Shown piece by piece: positions 32,357 through 42,059 of a DNA stretch of 64,000 nt. The translations under genes were made by a program, and so were the position numbers. The first letter of the stretch is position 1. Each line of letters starts with the position of its first letter. Source of the DNA: Synechococcus sp. RedBA-s (lineage in GTDB: Bacteria; Cyanobacteriota; Cyanobacteriia; PCC-6307; Cyanobiaceae); assembly GCF_024345495.1 (NCBI RefSeq), contig NZ_JAGQBF010000014.1, forward strand, positions 1-64,000. The letters are read 5' to 3'. Under the pieces are notes generated by a model. It did not search any database and had not been told where the DNA came from. It worked only from the letters and a program-made list of their open reading frames with translations.

Positions 32357-33259
32357 TCAGCGGCTCGTGCTGCTGGTGGTCGGTTGGCTCTCCCCGCTGC
32401 TGGAGAAGCGCTGCCAGCGGATCTGCTCGATGGTGCCCAGGGGCTGGGCCTGACCTGAGGCGGTGGTCACCGTAATCAGATCCGGGCGGCCCGCCATCAC
32501 CTGCAGACCCGTCGCCAGAGCAAAGGTGCTGGTGCCACTGAACAGACCACGGAACAGCTCCTTGCCCTCGCCGTTGCGCACCTCCAGCCAGCTGGGTTCC
32601 CGGCTGCTGAGCTGAAGGCTCCCCTGGCTGGGTTTGGCGGGTTTGGTGGGCGCAGCGGGTTGCTTGCCGGGGCTGGGGGCTTCGCTGGTCCCTGCCGCTA
32701 CGGGTGGGCTCGCCAGGTTGCTGGCAGCCGGTGGGCTCTGTTTCCAGCCGAAGGCCAGGCCCCCCGCCAGCGCCAGCACCCCGGCAGCCCCCGCCACCAG
32801 CCAGGTCTTCCCGCCGCGTCGGGGCTTTGGGGTTGGCTGAATGAAGGGAACCGTGCCCGGCTCACGGGGGGCCATGGCCGGAGCCGCCAGGCTCACCCTG
32901 GCCACGGGGACCGCGCTGGGGGCGGCCGTGCGGGCCACTCCGGGCAGGTGAATGTCCAGCAGCGGCTCGGTCAGCTGGTCGGCGTCGAGGCCGAGGCTGG
33001 TGGCCACCCGTCGGGCCTGGGCGATCAGGTAGATCCGCTCCGGCAGCCGTGTGTGATCACCTGATTCCAGGGCATTCAGCCGGTCGGTGGAGAGGTAGTT
33101 CTGCTCCGCCAGCACGCCCACAGGGATGCCCTGGGCCTGGCGGGCCTCAGCAAGGGTCCGTCCAAGGCTCACCAGGACCGGTAGCCGCTCACTGGAGCCC
33201 GAGTCGGCTGTGGTGGCCGGTTCGCCGGGCTCCCCTGGCTGGGTGGCGCGCTCACTCAC
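32357..33259 (-). CDS. RodZ-like helix-turn-helix membrane protein
   Basis: A 300-residue protein. It has an N-terminal HTH (LGRTLAEARQAQGIPVGVLAEQNYLS, LNALESGDHTRLPERIY), a proline/alanine-rich linker, one membrane helix (TWLVAGAAGVLALAGGLAFGW, ~residue 152), another Pro/Ala linker, then a C-terminal DUF4115-like beta domain (SWLEVRNGEGKELFRGLFSG). This order (HTH, TM, DUF4115) is that of RodZ, which anchors MreB for cell-shape control. The GTG start is used. Start-to-start divergence with the DoxX gene is about 130 bp. Confidence 0.8.
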   Translation of the reverse strand: MSERATQPGEPGEPATTADSGSSERLPVLVSLGRTLAEARQAQGIPVGVLAEQNYLSTDRLNALESGDHTRLPERIYLIAQARRVATSLGLDADQLTEPLLDIHLPGVARTAAPSAVPVARVSLAAPAMAPREPGTVPFIQPTPKPRRGGKTWLVAGAAGVLALAGGLAFGWKQSPPAASNLASPPVAAGTSEAPSPGKQPAAPTKPAKPSQGSLQLSSREPSWLEVRNGEGKELFRGLFSGTSTFALATGLQVMAGRPDLITVTTASGQAQPLGTIEQIRWQRFSSSGESQPTTSSTSR

Positions 33260-33392
33260 GCTGGGACTGCACTCAAAGGAACGCTTCCATCATGGAGGGA
33301 AGCTCCGGTGTCGTCAGACGCCCCTGATGCTGTGGACTCGCGGTGATCATCCGTCTGAATCCACCAGACTGCAGGCCGATGCACCGTTCTCG

Positions 33393-33839
33393 ATGAGGAG
33401 CTCCAGGCCCCAGCTGCGCCTCTCCCGCTCAGCTCAACGCTCCCGCTCCCTCCCCTGGCTGGATGGGTTGGCCCGTGGGCTGCTGGCGCTGGTGTTCGTT
33501 CATGCCCTGGTGGGCAAGCTCACGAATTTTGCCGCGGTGGCCGACACGATCGCCGCCAAAGGACTTCCCCTGGCCCCGCTGCTGCTGGTGCTGGCCATGG
33601 GCCTGCTGGCCGTGGGATCGGCGTTGCTGATCCTGGGCTGGCGTCAGCGCCTCGGCGCGGTGCTGCTGCTGATCTTTCTGGTGCCCACCAGCTTGATCTT
33701 CCACAGCACTCTGGGCGATACCGCTGATCGCATTCAGCTGATGAAGAACCTGGCGATCATGGGTGGCCTGCTGCTGGTGTTCAATCAGCCCAGCGAGGGC
33801 CGGCCGAGGCTTCGGAGTAAGTCGAGCCGGAGTCAGTAG
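33393..33839 (+). CDS. DoxX-family membrane protein
   Basis: A 148-residue, four-helix protein: GLARGLLALVFVHALVGKLT, PLAPLLLVLAMGLLAVGSAL, LGAVLLLIFLVPTSLIFHS, NLAIMGGLLLVFN, with the conserved K-L-x-N-F and IQLMKNLAIMGG signatures of DoxX/SURF4. Function is unclear; some members partner with redox enzymes. An ATG 22 codons upstream is possible. Convergent with the solanesyl diphosphate synthase gene, overlapping by 7 nt. Confidence 0.8.
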   Translation: MRSSRPQLRLSRSAQRSRSLPWLDGLARGLLALVFVHALVGKLTNFAAVADTIAAKGLPLAPLLLVLAMGLLAVGSALLILGWRQRLGAVLLLIFLVPTSLIFHSTLGDTADRIQLMKNLAIMGGLLLVFNQPSEGRPRLRSKSSRSQ

Positions 33840-34804
33840 AGCCGGCTGAGCACGAACTCGGGCAGGCTCAGCAGGGCCGTGCGGGAGTCGGAGGGGTTGA
33901 GCCACTGCAAGGATTCACCGGCTTCGCGCGCAAACCCTTCAGCCAGGGACCTGGAGCGGGGGATCGCCTCGCAGCCCCGCACCAGTGCCAGCGCTTGCGC
34001 CAGATCATCGGGTTCACAGAGTTCCCGCTCGATCAGCCCCGCCAGGGCCGGACGCTCCTCCAGGGCATAGAGCACAGGTGCGGTGAGATAGCCGGTGGCG
34101 AGGTCGCTGGCGGCGGGTTTGCCCAGCTGCTGGTCGCTGCCGGTGAAATCGAGGATGTCATCGACCACCTGGAAGGCGAGGCCGAGCTGGCGGCCGAAGT
34201 GGTAGAGGTCTTCGAGGCGATCGTTGTCGAGGCCGCTGAGCACACCCGAGGCCTTGGCGCTGTTGGCGATCAGGGAGGCTGTTTTGCAGTAGCTCTTGTC
34301 GAGGTAGGTCTCGAAGCTCTGGCCGGTGTCGTAGCGGTAGAGGCCTTGGCGCACCTCGCCATCGGCCAGATCCATGATCACGCGCGAGAGCAGCTTGACC
34401 ACGGCGAGATCGTCGAGGTTGGCCAGGTGCCAGCTGGCCTGGGCAAAGAGAAAATCACCGGCGAGCACCGCCAGGCGGTTGTTGAAGCGACTGTGCACCG
34501 TGTCCACCCCACGGCGGGTGGAGGCCTCATCCACCACGTCATCGTGGACGAGCGAGGCGGTATGGATCATCTCGGTGATCTCCGCCAGGCGCCGGTGGCG
34601 ACTAGAGAGCTCGCCGTCCGGGGAGAGGGCGCGAGATAGTAGCAGCACGATGCCGGGGCGGATGCGCTTGCCGCCGGCGCTGAACAGGTGCTCAGCGGCA
34701 GCCTGGAGAATTGGATGCCCAGCTCCAATCAAAGAGCGCAGATCGCTCAGCAGGGTTTCGAGGTCGTTCTCGACCGGCTGGAGCAGCTCTGCAACGGTGG
34801 CCAT
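33833..34804 (-). CDS. sds: Solanesyl (polyprenyl) diphosphate synthase
   Basis: A 323-residue trans-polyprenyl synthase with FSAGGKRIRPGIVLL, first aspartate-rich motif HDDVVDEASTRRG, second motif FQVVDDILDFTGS, and GKPAASDLATGYLTAP. It makes the C45 (solanesyl) or similar side chain of plastoquinone in cyanobacteria. Residues at the fifth position before the first motif (TASLVHDD) are small, as expected for a long-chain product. Adjacent, just downstream of murI. Confidence 0.9.
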   Translation of the reverse strand: MATVAELLQPVENDLETLLSDLRSLIGAGHPILQAAAEHLFSAGGKRIRPGIVLLLSRALSPDGELSSRHRRLAEITEMIHTASLVHDDVVDEASTRRGVDTVHSRFNNRLAVLAGDFLFAQASWHLANLDDLAVVKLLSRVIMDLADGEVRQGLYRYDTGQSFETYLDKSYCKTASLIANSAKASGVLSGLDNDRLEDLYHFGRQLGLAFQVVDDILDFTGSDQQLGKPAASDLATGYLTAPVLYALEERPALAGLIERELCEPDDLAQALALVRGCEAIPRSRSLAEGFAREAGESLQWLNPSDSRTALLSLPEFVLSRLY

Positions 34805-34827
34805 GTCACCCGCCTTGTGCCGCGATC

Positions 34828-35658
34828 CTAGAAGGCTCCCACCGACGAACGCAGGCAGACCCGCTCCACCTGGGGTTGCCAGCCCAGCCAGGGGGCCGCG
34901 GCCAGGGCAAAGGCCTCGGCATCACCTGTGACGCAGAACCGGCCCCGCTCCACCGGCACCTCCCGGGGGTGCAGGCCGCAGGAACGGGCCTGGTGCAGGG
35001 GTGCCTTGCCCAGCCGCTGGCCCAGCTGGGCCACCGCCGCCTGGGCCGGATCCACCAGCAGCACCTCGGGGGGCAGCAGCTCCCTCAGCAGGTCCTCCAG
35101 CAGGGGGTAGTGGGTGCAGCCCAGCACGATCGCCTCCACCCGCTCGGCCAGCAGCGGCTCGAGGTAGGCGATCGCCGCGGCGCGCAGGCGTGGATCGCTG
35201 AAATCACCGGCTTCGATCAACGGCACGAAGGCGGGACAACCGATTTCGATCACCTGACAGGAGGGATCAACCAGGCGCAGGGCCCGGCCGTAGGCGCCGC
35301 TGGAGGCCGTGGCGGGGGTGGCGAGCACGCCCACCCGCGTGCAGCTCAGCTGGCTGGCGACGCAGTCGATCAGCCCGAAGACAGGTAGGCCGCTGCCGGC
35401 CTCGGCCTCGGCGATGTCGAAGGCCAGGGCGTTGGTGGTGTTGCAGGCCATCAGCACCGCATCCACCTGCTGCCGCCGCAACCAGCCCACCACCTCCGCG
35501 GCGATGCGGCGGATCTCGTTGGGGGAGCGATGGCCATAGGGCACCCGGGCGGTGTCGCCTAAGTACACAAAGGGGATCTCGGGGTGATGCTCAAGCATCC
35601 GGCGCAGCACCGTGAGCCCGCCCAAGCCGCTGTCCAGCAGGCCGATCCGCTGCTCCAT
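34828..35658 (-). CDS. murI: Glutamate racemase MurI
   Basis: A 276-residue racemase with the opening IGLLDSGLGGLTVLRRM, YLGDTARVPYGHRSPNEI, the first catalytic Cys in LMACNTTNA and the second in VLGCTHYPLL. It interconverts L- and D-glutamate for peptidoglycan. Its ATG overlaps the amidase stop (TGATG), so the two are co-translated. Confidence 0.95.
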   Translation of the reverse strand: MEQRIGLLDSGLGGLTVLRRMLEHHPEIPFVYLGDTARVPYGHRSPNEIRRIAAEVVGWLRRQQVDAVLMACNTTNALAFDIAEAEAGSGLPVFGLIDCVASQLSCTRVGVLATPATASSGAYGRALRLVDPSCQVIEIGCPAFVPLIEAGDFSDPRLRAAAIAYLEPLLAERVEAIVLGCTHYPLLEDLLRELLPPEVLLVDPAQAAVAQLGQRLGKAPLHQARSCGLHPREVPVERGRFCVTGDAEAFALAAAPWLGWQPQVERVCLRSSVGAF

Positions 35659-36770
35659 CAGCCCCCTGCCAGATACCGGAGGATACCGCTCGTGATCGCC
35701 TGGGCCACTCGCTGCCGGTGGGACGCGGTGGCCAGGCGGGGGGAGTCGATGTCGCCGGTGACGAAGCCGGTCTCCACCAGGGCGGCGGGCATCACCGTGC
35801 GGCGGATCACGAAGAAGCGCCCGGTGCGCACCCCCCGGTCCGGACTGCCCGGTGACACCGCCACTACCTCCGACTGGACGGCCGCCGCCAGAGCCCGCGA
35901 AAGGGAGCTCTGGAAGTAGAAGGTCTCGATGCCGTTGACATCAGGCCGGGCCATGCTCAGGGCATTGGCATGGATGCTGAGGAAGGCATCAGCGCGACTG
36001 CTGTTGGCCAGGGACACCCGCGGCGGCAGATCCACATCGATTTCCGAGGTGCGCGTCAAGATCACCTGAACCCCCTTGGCCTGGAGCAATCGCGCCACCT
36101 GGAGGCTGATGTCGAGCACCACATCGGTTTCGCGCAGGCCGCCGATGCCCACCGCGCCTGGGTCCGGGCCGCCATGGCCTGGATCGATCACCACCCGAAA
36201 GCGCCCGCGGGGCACATCCGGAAGGCCGGCGGTGGAGAAAGGCGTGCGGTTGATGCCGGGGGTGAAACCTGGATTGGAGCGCCAGGGGACCGAGGCGGCA
36301 TTGATATCCCCTTCACCGAGCGTGCGCAGGCTGCGAGTGGGAAGACCCTCGAACTCCAGCTTCCAGCGGTCCCGTGAGGTGCCCACCAGCCTCAGGCGCC
36401 TGGGATCGAGCTGGGTGCCGGGCTGGAACTCCAACACCAGTCGGGTGGTTTCGGAATCGGGCTTGCCGATGCGCACCTCGCGCAGGATGCCATTGCCACG
36501 GATGCTGCGGGTGCGGCCGGGAGCTCCCGGCAGATCGATCCAGACCCTGGGCCCGGCGTTGCCCTGGCCCGCCTCAAAAAAGGCCTGCAGGGAAATCGAC
36601 GGGGCGGTGCGTAGCTCCAGCACCCCCTCACTGTTGATGCGCCAGGCCGCCAGGGCACTGGCGGCCCGTGCCGGCAGGGCGGCCAGCAGCAGGGCGCCCT
36701 GCAGAGCCGCGCCCAGAACAAGGGTGCTCAGTGGGCCGAGACGGGTTAGGCGTGGCTTCCTCAGGATCAG
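35658..36770 (-). CDS. N-acetylmuramoyl-L-alanine amidase, AmiC type
   Basis: An amidase with an N-terminal AMIN-like beta domain and a C-terminal Amidase_3 domain: VVIDPGHGGPDPGAVG, GLRETDVVLDISLQVARLL, VQVILTRTSEIDVDLPPRVSLAN, DAFLSIHANA, and the second glutamate in ALVETGFVTG. It cleaves the peptide stem from MurNAc during cell separation. A signal peptide (RKPRLTRLGPLSTLVLGAAL...ARA) is needed for export, yet no ATG/GTG/TTG occurs before it. A CTG at 36770 overlaps the nitrilase stop (CTGA). The first conventional start, GTG 36623, would remove the signal peptide. Confidence 0.85.
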   Translation of the reverse strand: MILRKPRLTRLGPLSTLVLGAALQGALLLAALPARAASALAAWRINSEGVLELRTAPSISLQAFFEAGQGNAGPRVWIDLPGAPGRTRSIRGNGILREVRIGKPDSETTRLVLEFQPGTQLDPRRLRLVGTSRDRWKLEFEGLPTRSLRTLGEGDINAASVPWRSNPGFTPGINRTPFSTAGLPDVPRGRFRVVIDPGHGGPDPGAVGIGGLRETDVVLDISLQVARLLQAKGVQVILTRTSEIDVDLPPRVSLANSSRADAFLSIHANALSMARPDVNGIETFYFQSSLSRALAAAVQSEVVAVSPGSPDRGVRTGRFFVIRRTVMPAALVETGFVTGDIDSPRLATASHRQRVAQAITSGILRYLAGG

Positions 36771-37585
36771 AACAGCGACGGGTGACGGTGGTTGAGGCTC
36801 GGCATCTGGGCGCGGACCCGCTGGCCATGGTCAGGGTCGACGGGGGCCATCGCAAGCCCCACACCAACGCCGGCATCAGCGAGCACGGTTCCCCAGGGAT
36901 CAATCACCAGGGCATGGCCGTGGCTCTGGCGGCGGCCGTAGTGCAGGCCGGTCTGGGCCGGAGCCAGCACGTAGGCGGTGTTCTCGATCGCCCTCGCCTG
37001 CAGCAGCACCTGCCAGTGGTCCTTGCCGGTGAAGGCGGTGAAGGCCGCCGGGATCATGATCAACTCGGCGCCGGCGCCGGCCAGGTGACGGTAGAGCTCC
37101 GGGAAGCGCACGTCGTAGCAGATCGAAAGGCCGATCCGGCAGAGGCCCGGGGCATCGACCACCGGCGGCAGCGCCGTGCCGGATTGAACGGTCTCCGATT
37201 CCCGATAGGTGTTGCCGTCGGGCAGATCGACATCGAAAAGGTGGATTTTGTCGTAGCGGGCCAGTAGCTGGCCGTCGCGCCCCACCAGCTCCGCGCGGTT
37301 GTAGGTGACCCGCTCGCCGGCGGGCACGGGGAAACCACCCCCCAGCAGGGTCACCTGATAGCGCCGCGCCATGGTGACCAGGAAGCGGCTGCAGCGGTCC
37401 GCCAAGCTGGGGGCCAGCTCCAGGCGGCGGCTGTCGTCGCCCATGAAGGCGAAATTCTCGGGCAGGCCCACCAGCTCGGCCCCACGGCGGGCGGCCAGCT
37501 CGATCTGCTCCTCGGCGGCGGCGAAGTTGGCGTCCGGATCGGGGGTGCTGGTGAGTTGCGCTGCGGCAGCCAGAAAGCTCGTCAC
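36767..37585 (-). CDS. Carbon-nitrogen hydrolase (nitrilase superfamily)
   Basis: A 272-residue hydrolase with the Glu-Lys-Cys triad: LVGLPENFAFMGDD (Glu), YDKIHLFDVDLP (Lys) and IGLSICYDVRFPELYRHL (Cys). PQ...FTAFTGKDHW and SHGHALVIDPWGTVLADAG resemble the Nit2/NitFhit group, which repairs deaminated glutathione or acts as omega-amidase. The start GTG 37585 fits the conserved first strand. It overlaps the amidase start by 4 nt, giving a nit-ami-murI unit. Confidence 0.85.
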   Translation of the reverse strand: MTSFLAAAAQLTSTPDPDANFAAAEEQIELAARRGAELVGLPENFAFMGDDSRRLELAPSLADRCSRFLVTMARRYQVTLLGGGFPVPAGERVTYNRAELVGRDGQLLARYDKIHLFDVDLPDGNTYRESETVQSGTALPPVVDAPGLCRIGLSICYDVRFPELYRHLAGAGAELIMIPAAFTAFTGKDHWQVLLQARAIENTAYVLAPAQTGLHYGRRQSHGHALVIDPWGTVLADAGVGVGLAMAPVDPDHGQRVRAQMPSLNHRHPSLF

Positions 37586-37668
37586 CAGAAGGAAGTGCCA
37601 GGTCGGCGGAACTTTAGGGGGAGGTCCGCCGGGGGGGCTGGCCGTCACGGCCCCCTTTTGGGCTGGCC

Positions 37669-38424
37669 TCAGCTGGCCTTGAGCACCCCGGGCTCGGCCT
37701 GCATCGGCACGATTGTGAGGGTGTCGAGGGCAGCGCAGCAGTGGAAATCGGCGTCGTGGTTGCCCAGCCGCTCCAGGCGCTGGCCATGGCTGGCGGTGCG
37801 CAGGCAGGCCTCGGGGTCGTGCCGCCATTGCTGCCAGAGGGCCAGGGCTGCCACCATCTCATCGTTGCCGGCCGCCACACTGATTCCCGCGGCAGGGGCC
37901 AACTCCATCAGGGCGGCGCCGACGGCGCCCGCCGCCAGGCTGTCCTCCAGCGAATAGGCCCCCTCCCAGCCGCTGCCCACGATCCAGACGTTCTGCACAC
38001 CCCGCTCGATCAACCGCTTCGCCACGGCGCTGCGGTTCGGCAGACAGGCGGTGAGCAGCAAGGGCAGATCCCGCACCCGGTCGAGGGAGCGGGTGCCATT
38101 GGTGGTGCTCATGAAGATGCGCTTGCCCGCCACCAGCTCCGGGGTCACCCCCAGAGGCGAGTTGCCCAGATCGAAGCCCTCCACCCGGGCCCCGCCACGC
38201 TCACCGGCGGTGAGACGCTGCTCGGCCGGCCAGGCGGCGGCACTGGTCTTGAGGGTTTCGAGGTCGGCGAAGGCCTGGATCGCCTCGGCGCCGTTCTCCA
38301 GGGCCCAGGCCATGGTGGTGGTGGCCCGCAGCACATCGATCACCACCGCCGCATCCGGGCTGCCGCCTTCGGCACGCTCCGCCTCCGGCACGCATTCGGA
38401 GGTGTGGAAGGTGTGGATCAGCAC
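37669..38424 (-). CDS. 2-phosphosulfolactate phosphatase family protein (ComB-like)
   Basis: A 251-residue protein with [20 protein letters not shown], a conserved [50 protein letters not shown]. These mark ComB, described in coenzyme M synthesis. Cyanobacteria lack coenzyme M as far as known, so the substrate here is uncertain. Divergent from ubiD with 54 bp between. Confidence 0.85.
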   Translation of the reverse strand: MLIHTFHTSECVPEAERAEGGSPDAAVVIDVLRATTTMAWALENGAEAIQAFADLETLKTSAAAWPAEQRLTAGERGGARVEGFDLGNSPLGVTPELVAGKRIFMSTTNGTRSLDRVRDLPLLLTACLPNRSAVAKRLIERGVQNVWIVGSGWEGAYSLEDSLAAGAVGAALMELAPAAGISVAAGNDEMVAALALWQQWRHDPEACLRTASHGQRLERLGNHDADFHCCAALDTLTIVPMQAEPGVLKAS

Positions 38425-38478
38425 GGCGCGGCGGGCGGGGAGGGTGCGCCACAGTAGGCAGCAACGGATCTGAACCGA

Positions 38479-40044
38479 ATGCAGGCAGTGTTGCCGCGGA
38501 GCACCACCCGAGACCTGCGCGGTTTTCTGGCGCTGCTGGAACAGCGCGGCCAGCTGCGGCGAATCACCGTGCCGGTGGATCCCGACCTGGAGCTGGCGAC
38601 CATCGCCGACCGGGTACTGGCCCGCGGTGGACCTGGCCTCCTGTTCGAGAACGTGATCGGCAGTTCGATGCCGGTGGCAGTCAACCTGCTGGGCACGGTG
38701 GAGCGGGTGGTCTGGAGCATGGGCCTGGAGCGGGCCGAGCAGCTGGAAGACCTTGGGGAGCGCCTGGCCTTGCTGCAGCAACCCCGCCCCCCCAAGGGCC
38801 TGCGCGAGGCGGTCCGTTTCGGCGGCGTGCTCTGGGATGTGGTCAAGGCCCGCCCCGACCTCGACCTGCTGCCCCCCTGCCACCAGCAGGTGTTCAAAGG
38901 GGATCAGGTGAACCTCGATGCCCTGCCGCTGCTGCGCCCCTGGCCCGGTGACGCCGGCGGCGTGGTCACCCTGGGCCTGGTGATCACCAAGGACCCGGAC
39001 ACAGGGGTGCCCAACGTGGGCGTTTATCGCCTGCAGCGCCAGTCGGTGAACACCATGACCGTGCACTGGCTGAGCGTGCGCGGTGGCGCCCGCCACCTGC
39101 GCAAAGCCGCCGCCCTGGGCAAGCCCCTGGAGGTGGCGGTGGCGATCGGCGTGCACCCCCTGCTGGTGATGGCCGCCGCCACCCCGATTCCCGTGCAGCT
39201 CTCCGAGTGGCTGTTCGCCGGCATCTATGCCGGAGAGGGAGTGCGCCTGGCGAAGTGCAAAACGCTCAACCTGGAGGTGCCCAGCCACAGCGAGGTGGTG
39301 CTGGAGGGCACGATCGCGCCGGGGGAGGTGCTCCCCGATGGCCCCTTCGGCGATCACATGGGCTTCTATGGCGGCCTTGAAGACTCCCCCCTGGTGCGCT
39401 TCCACTGCGTCACCCAGCGGCGCGATCCGGTCTTCCTCACCACCTTCAGCGGCAGGCCTCCCAAGGAGGAGGCGATGCTGGCCATCGCCCTCAACCGCAT
39501 GTACACGCCGATTCTTCGCCAGCAGGTGCCGGAGATCGTTGATTTCTTCCTGCCGATGGAGGGCCTCAGCTACAAGCTGGCGGTGATCGCCATCGACAAG
39601 GCCTATCCGGGCCAGGCCAAGCGGGCGGCGATGGCCTTCTGGAGTGCTCTTCCCCAGTTCACCTACACCAAATTTGTGGTGGTGGTCGACAAGACGATCA
39701 GCATCCGCGATCCACGCCAGGTGATCTGGGCGATCAGCGCCCAGGTGGATCCCCAGCGGGATCTGTTCGTGCTCGAGGACACCCCCTTCGACACCCTTGA
39801 TTTCGCCAGTGAGCGGCTGGGGCTCGGCGGTCGTCTGGCGATCGACGCCACCACCAAGATTGGCCCCGAGAAACGCCACGACTGGGGCGAACCGCTGCGG
39901 CGCACGGCGGAGCAGGAGGCTGCGGTGGACCGCCGCTGGGCGGAGCTGGGCCTTGCCGACATCGACGCCAGCGATCCCGATCCGGCGCTGTTCGGCTACA
40001 CCCTGGAGCACGTGCTGGAGCGCCTGGCCGCCCGCGGCGCCTAG
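38479..40044 (+). CDS. ubiD: UbiD-family decarboxylase
   Basis: A 521-residue UbiD-type prenylated-FMN decarboxylase with [84 protein letters not shown] and [11 protein letters not shown]. In cyanobacteria it probably decarboxylates 3-octaprenyl-4-hydroxybenzoate-like intermediates in plastoquinone synthesis. It requires prenyl-FMN made by UbiX, which is not in this window. Followed by an Rrf2-like gene. Confidence 0.92.
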   Translation: MQAVLPRSTTRDLRGFLALLEQRGQLRRITVPVDPDLELATIADRVLARGGPGLLFENVIGSSMPVAVNLLGTVERVVWSMGLERAEQLEDLGERLALLQQPRPPKGLREAVRFGGVLWDVVKARPDLDLLPPCHQQVFKGDQVNLDALPLLRPWPGDAGGVVTLGLVITKDPDTGVPNVGVYRLQRQSVNTMTVHWLSVRGGARHLRKAAALGKPLEVAVAIGVHPLLVMAAATPIPVQLSEWLFAGIYAGEGVRLAKCKTLNLEVPSHSEVVLEGTIAPGEVLPDGPFGDHMGFYGGLEDSPLVRFHCVTQRRDPVFLTTFSGRPPKEEAMLAIALNRMYTPILRQQVPEIVDFFLPMEGLSYKLAVIAIDKAYPGQAKRAAMAFWSALPQFTYTKFVVVVDKTISIRDPRQVIWAISAQVDPQRDLFVLEDTPFDTLDFASERLGLGGRLAIDATTKIGPEKRHDWGEPLRRTAEQEAAVDRRWAELGLADIDASDPDPALFGYTLEHVLERLAARGA

Positions 40045-40068
40045 GCCGATGCACTCCCTGGGGCGGTG

Positions 40069-40518
40069 ATGCTCAAGCGCCGGGGCCTGCAGGCGATCCA
40101 GGCGTTGCTGGAACTGGCCCTGGAGCCCGGGCGCTGGCGCTCGGGGCCCGATCTGGCCGCCAGCCAGGCGATTCCCGAGCCGATGCTGGAGCAGCTGTTG
40201 CTGCAGCTGCGCCGCGCTGGGCTGGTGGACGCCCGTCGGGGTCGCCATGGCGGCTATCGGCTTCAGTGCGCCGCCGCCGCCATTCCCCTGCTGGCGGTGC
40301 TGCGGGCGGTGGAGGCGGACCCCTCCCAGCCGGCGGCCGCGGCGGGGGCGTCCCAGGCGGCTGAGCCGGCGGGAGCCCAGGTGGCCGTCGCCCTGGAGCG
40401 GCGCCTGCAGCTGGCCCTGGAGCGGGAGCTGGCCCGGCTCAGCCTCGAGGACCTGCTCTACGACCTGCGCAGCACCCAGGAGAGTCTGAGCCAGGAGGGG
40501 GGGCTGATGCTGGGGTGA
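40069..40518 (+). CDS. Rrf2-like winged-helix regulator
   Basis: About 149 residues with an Rrf2-type DNA-binding region: [38 protein letters not shown], and the wing [11 protein letters not shown]. No Cys triad for a 2Fe-2S cluster is present (only one Cys, LQCAAAA), so it is not an IscR-type sensor. The remaining ~70 residues are Ala-rich and charged. The gene lies 24 bp after ubiD on the same strand, and is likely in its operon or a separate repressor. Confidence 0.75.
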   Translation: MLKRRGLQAIQALLELALEPGRWRSGPDLAASQAIPEPMLEQLLLQLRRAGLVDARRGRHGGYRLQCAAAAIPLLAVLRAVEADPSQPAAAAGASQAAEPAGAQVAVALERRLQLALERELARLSLEDLLYDLRSTQESLSQEGGLMLG

Positions 40519-40536
40519 TGACGATGAAGGCGCCAC

Positions 40537-41289
40537 TCATGGAGCGGCATCCTCTGCCCCCAGGTAGCTGCTGCGGAGGTCGTCATGGGCCAGCAGCTCA
40601 GTGGCGCTGCCGCTGAGGCTGACGCTGCCCGCCTGGAGCACCACCCCCCGATCGGCGATCGCCAGGGCCGCCTGGGCGTTCTGCTCCACCAGCAGGATCG
40701 TCAGCCCCTCGCGATGCAGCTGCTGCAGGATCGCCATCACTTCGGCCACCAGCCTCGGCGCCAGCCCCAGGCTGGGTTCATCCAGCAGCAGCAGCCGTGG
40801 ACGCCCCATCAGCGAGCGGGCGATCGCCAGCATCTGCTGCTCACCGCCCGAGAGGCTGCCGGCCGGCTGCGACTGGCGCTCCCGCAGGCGGGGGAAGCGC
40901 TCGTAGCAGCGCTGCAGATCCTGCTCGATCCCGCGGCGGTCACGGCGCAGATAGGCCCCGAGCTCCAGGTTTACCGCCACGGTCTGGCGGGCCAGCACCC
41001 GCCGCCCCTCCGGGCAGTGGGCGATGCCGAGCCGCACCGTTCCCTCGGTGGCGGTCTTGGTCAGGGAGCGGCCCTGCCACTCGATCCGCCCCAGCTGGGG
41101 CTTCACCAGACGCGAAATCGCCCGCAGGGTGGTGCTCTTGCCGGCGCCGTTGGAGCCCAGCAGGGCCAACAGTTCCCCCTCGTGGATCTCCAGGTCAACC
41201 CCGCTGAGGGCGCTGATCGCTCCGTAGCGCACCGAGATCCCCCGCAGGGCCAGCAACGGTGGGCCAGGGCTGCTGAGGCTGACGCTCAT
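40537..41289 (-). CDS. livF: Branched-chain amino acid-type ABC importer ATPase (LivF)
   Basis: A 250-residue ATPase with Walker A LLGSNGAGKSTTLRAI, signature SLSGGEQQMLAIARSLM and Walker B LLLLDEPSLGLAP. The pattern (GRRVL preceded by CPEGRRVLARQTV) is typical of LivF. It is the last gene of a five-gene import operon. Substrate may be amino acids (cyanobacterial Nat-type) rather than strictly branched-chain ones. UrtE of the urea importer is a related alternative. Confidence 0.85.
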   Translation of the reverse strand: MSVSLSSPGPPLLALRGISVRYGAISALSGVDLEIHEGELLALLGSNGAGKSTTLRAISRLVKPQLGRIEWQGRSLTKTATEGTVRLGIAHCPEGRRVLARQTVAVNLELGAYLRRDRRGIEQDLQRCYERFPRLRERQSQPAGSLSGGEQQMLAIARSLMGRPRLLLLDEPSLGLAPRLVAEVMAILQQLHREGLTILLVEQNAQAALAIADRGVVLQAGSVSLSGSATELLAHDDLRSSYLGAEDAAP

Positions 41290-42059
41290 GGGCTCACCCC
41301 GAGATAGGCCTCGATCACCGCCGGGTCGTGGCGCACGCTCTCAGGGCTGCCCAGGGCGATTCGCCGGCCGAAATTCAAGACCGCCAGACGGTCGCAGAGC
41401 TGCATCATCAGCGGCACATGGTGCTCAATCACTAGGACGGTGAGATCAAAACGGGAGCGCAGTCTGCGGATCAGGGCCGAGAGTTCCTCCTTCTCGATCG
41501 GGTTCATACCGGCGGCCGGTTCATCCAGCAGCAGCAGGCGCGGGTCGGTGGCCAGGGCGCGGGCGATCTCCAGCCGCCGTTGTGACCCATAGGCCAGGCT
41601 GCCGGCCGGCAGCTGGGCCGAGGCACCCAGATCCAGCAGATCCAGCAGCTCCAGGGCCTGCTGCCGCAACTCCCCCTGGCGCTGACGAAACGAACGTCCC
41701 CCCAGCAGGGAGGCCAGCAGGGGGGAGCGTGCCCGCTGATGCAGGCCGATCAGCACGTTCTCCAGGCAGCTCAGCCGCTGGAACAGGCGCAGGTTCTGGA
41801 AGGTGCGGCCGATCCCCAGCCGGTTGATCCGATCGGGGGGCAGGCCGTCAATCGCCCCATCCCCCCAGCGGATCGACCCCCCCGTGGGCCTGCCCAGCCC
41901 AGAGATCAGGTTGAACAGGGTGGTCTTGCCGGCTCCGTTGGGGCCGATCAGCCCGAAGATCTCCCCTGGCTGCACCTGCAGCGACACCCGATCAAGGGCC
42001 AGCAGGCCGCCGAAGCGGCAGCTCACCTCCTCCAACACCAGCAGGGGGGCGGCTGGCAT
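41286..42059 (-). CDS. livG: Branched-chain amino acid-type ABC importer ATPase (LivG)
   Basis: A 257-residue ATPase with Walker A LIGPNGAGKTTLFNLISG, the LivG-type insertion GIGRTFQNLRLFQRLSCLENVLIGLHQR, YGSQRRLEIARAL in place of a canonical LSGGQ signature, and Walker B LLLLDEPAAGMNPIE. It overlaps livF by 4 nt and abuts livM by 1 nt. It pairs with LivF to energise the LivHM channel. Confidence 0.88.
   Translation of the reverse strand: MPAAPLLVLEEVSCRFGGLLALDRVSLQVQPGEIFGLIGPNGAGKTTLFNLISGLGRPTGGSIRWGDGAIDGLPPDRINRLGIGRTFQNLRLFQRLSCLENVLIGLHQRARSPLLASLLGGRSFRQRQGELRQQALELLDLLDLGASAQLPAGSLAYGSQRRLEIARALATDPRLLLLDEPAAGMNPIEKEELSALIRRLRSRFDLTVLVIEHHVPLMMQLCDRLAVLNFGRRIALGSPESVRHDPAVIEAYLGVSP

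Noticed and set aside
37669-40536. A 955-codon open frame on the minus strand
   Set aside because: Only its C-terminal 251 codons (37669-38424) are a real gene (ComB). The rest is antisense to ubiD and the Rrf2-like gene, with low-complexity His/Gln-rich translation typical of high-GC shadows.
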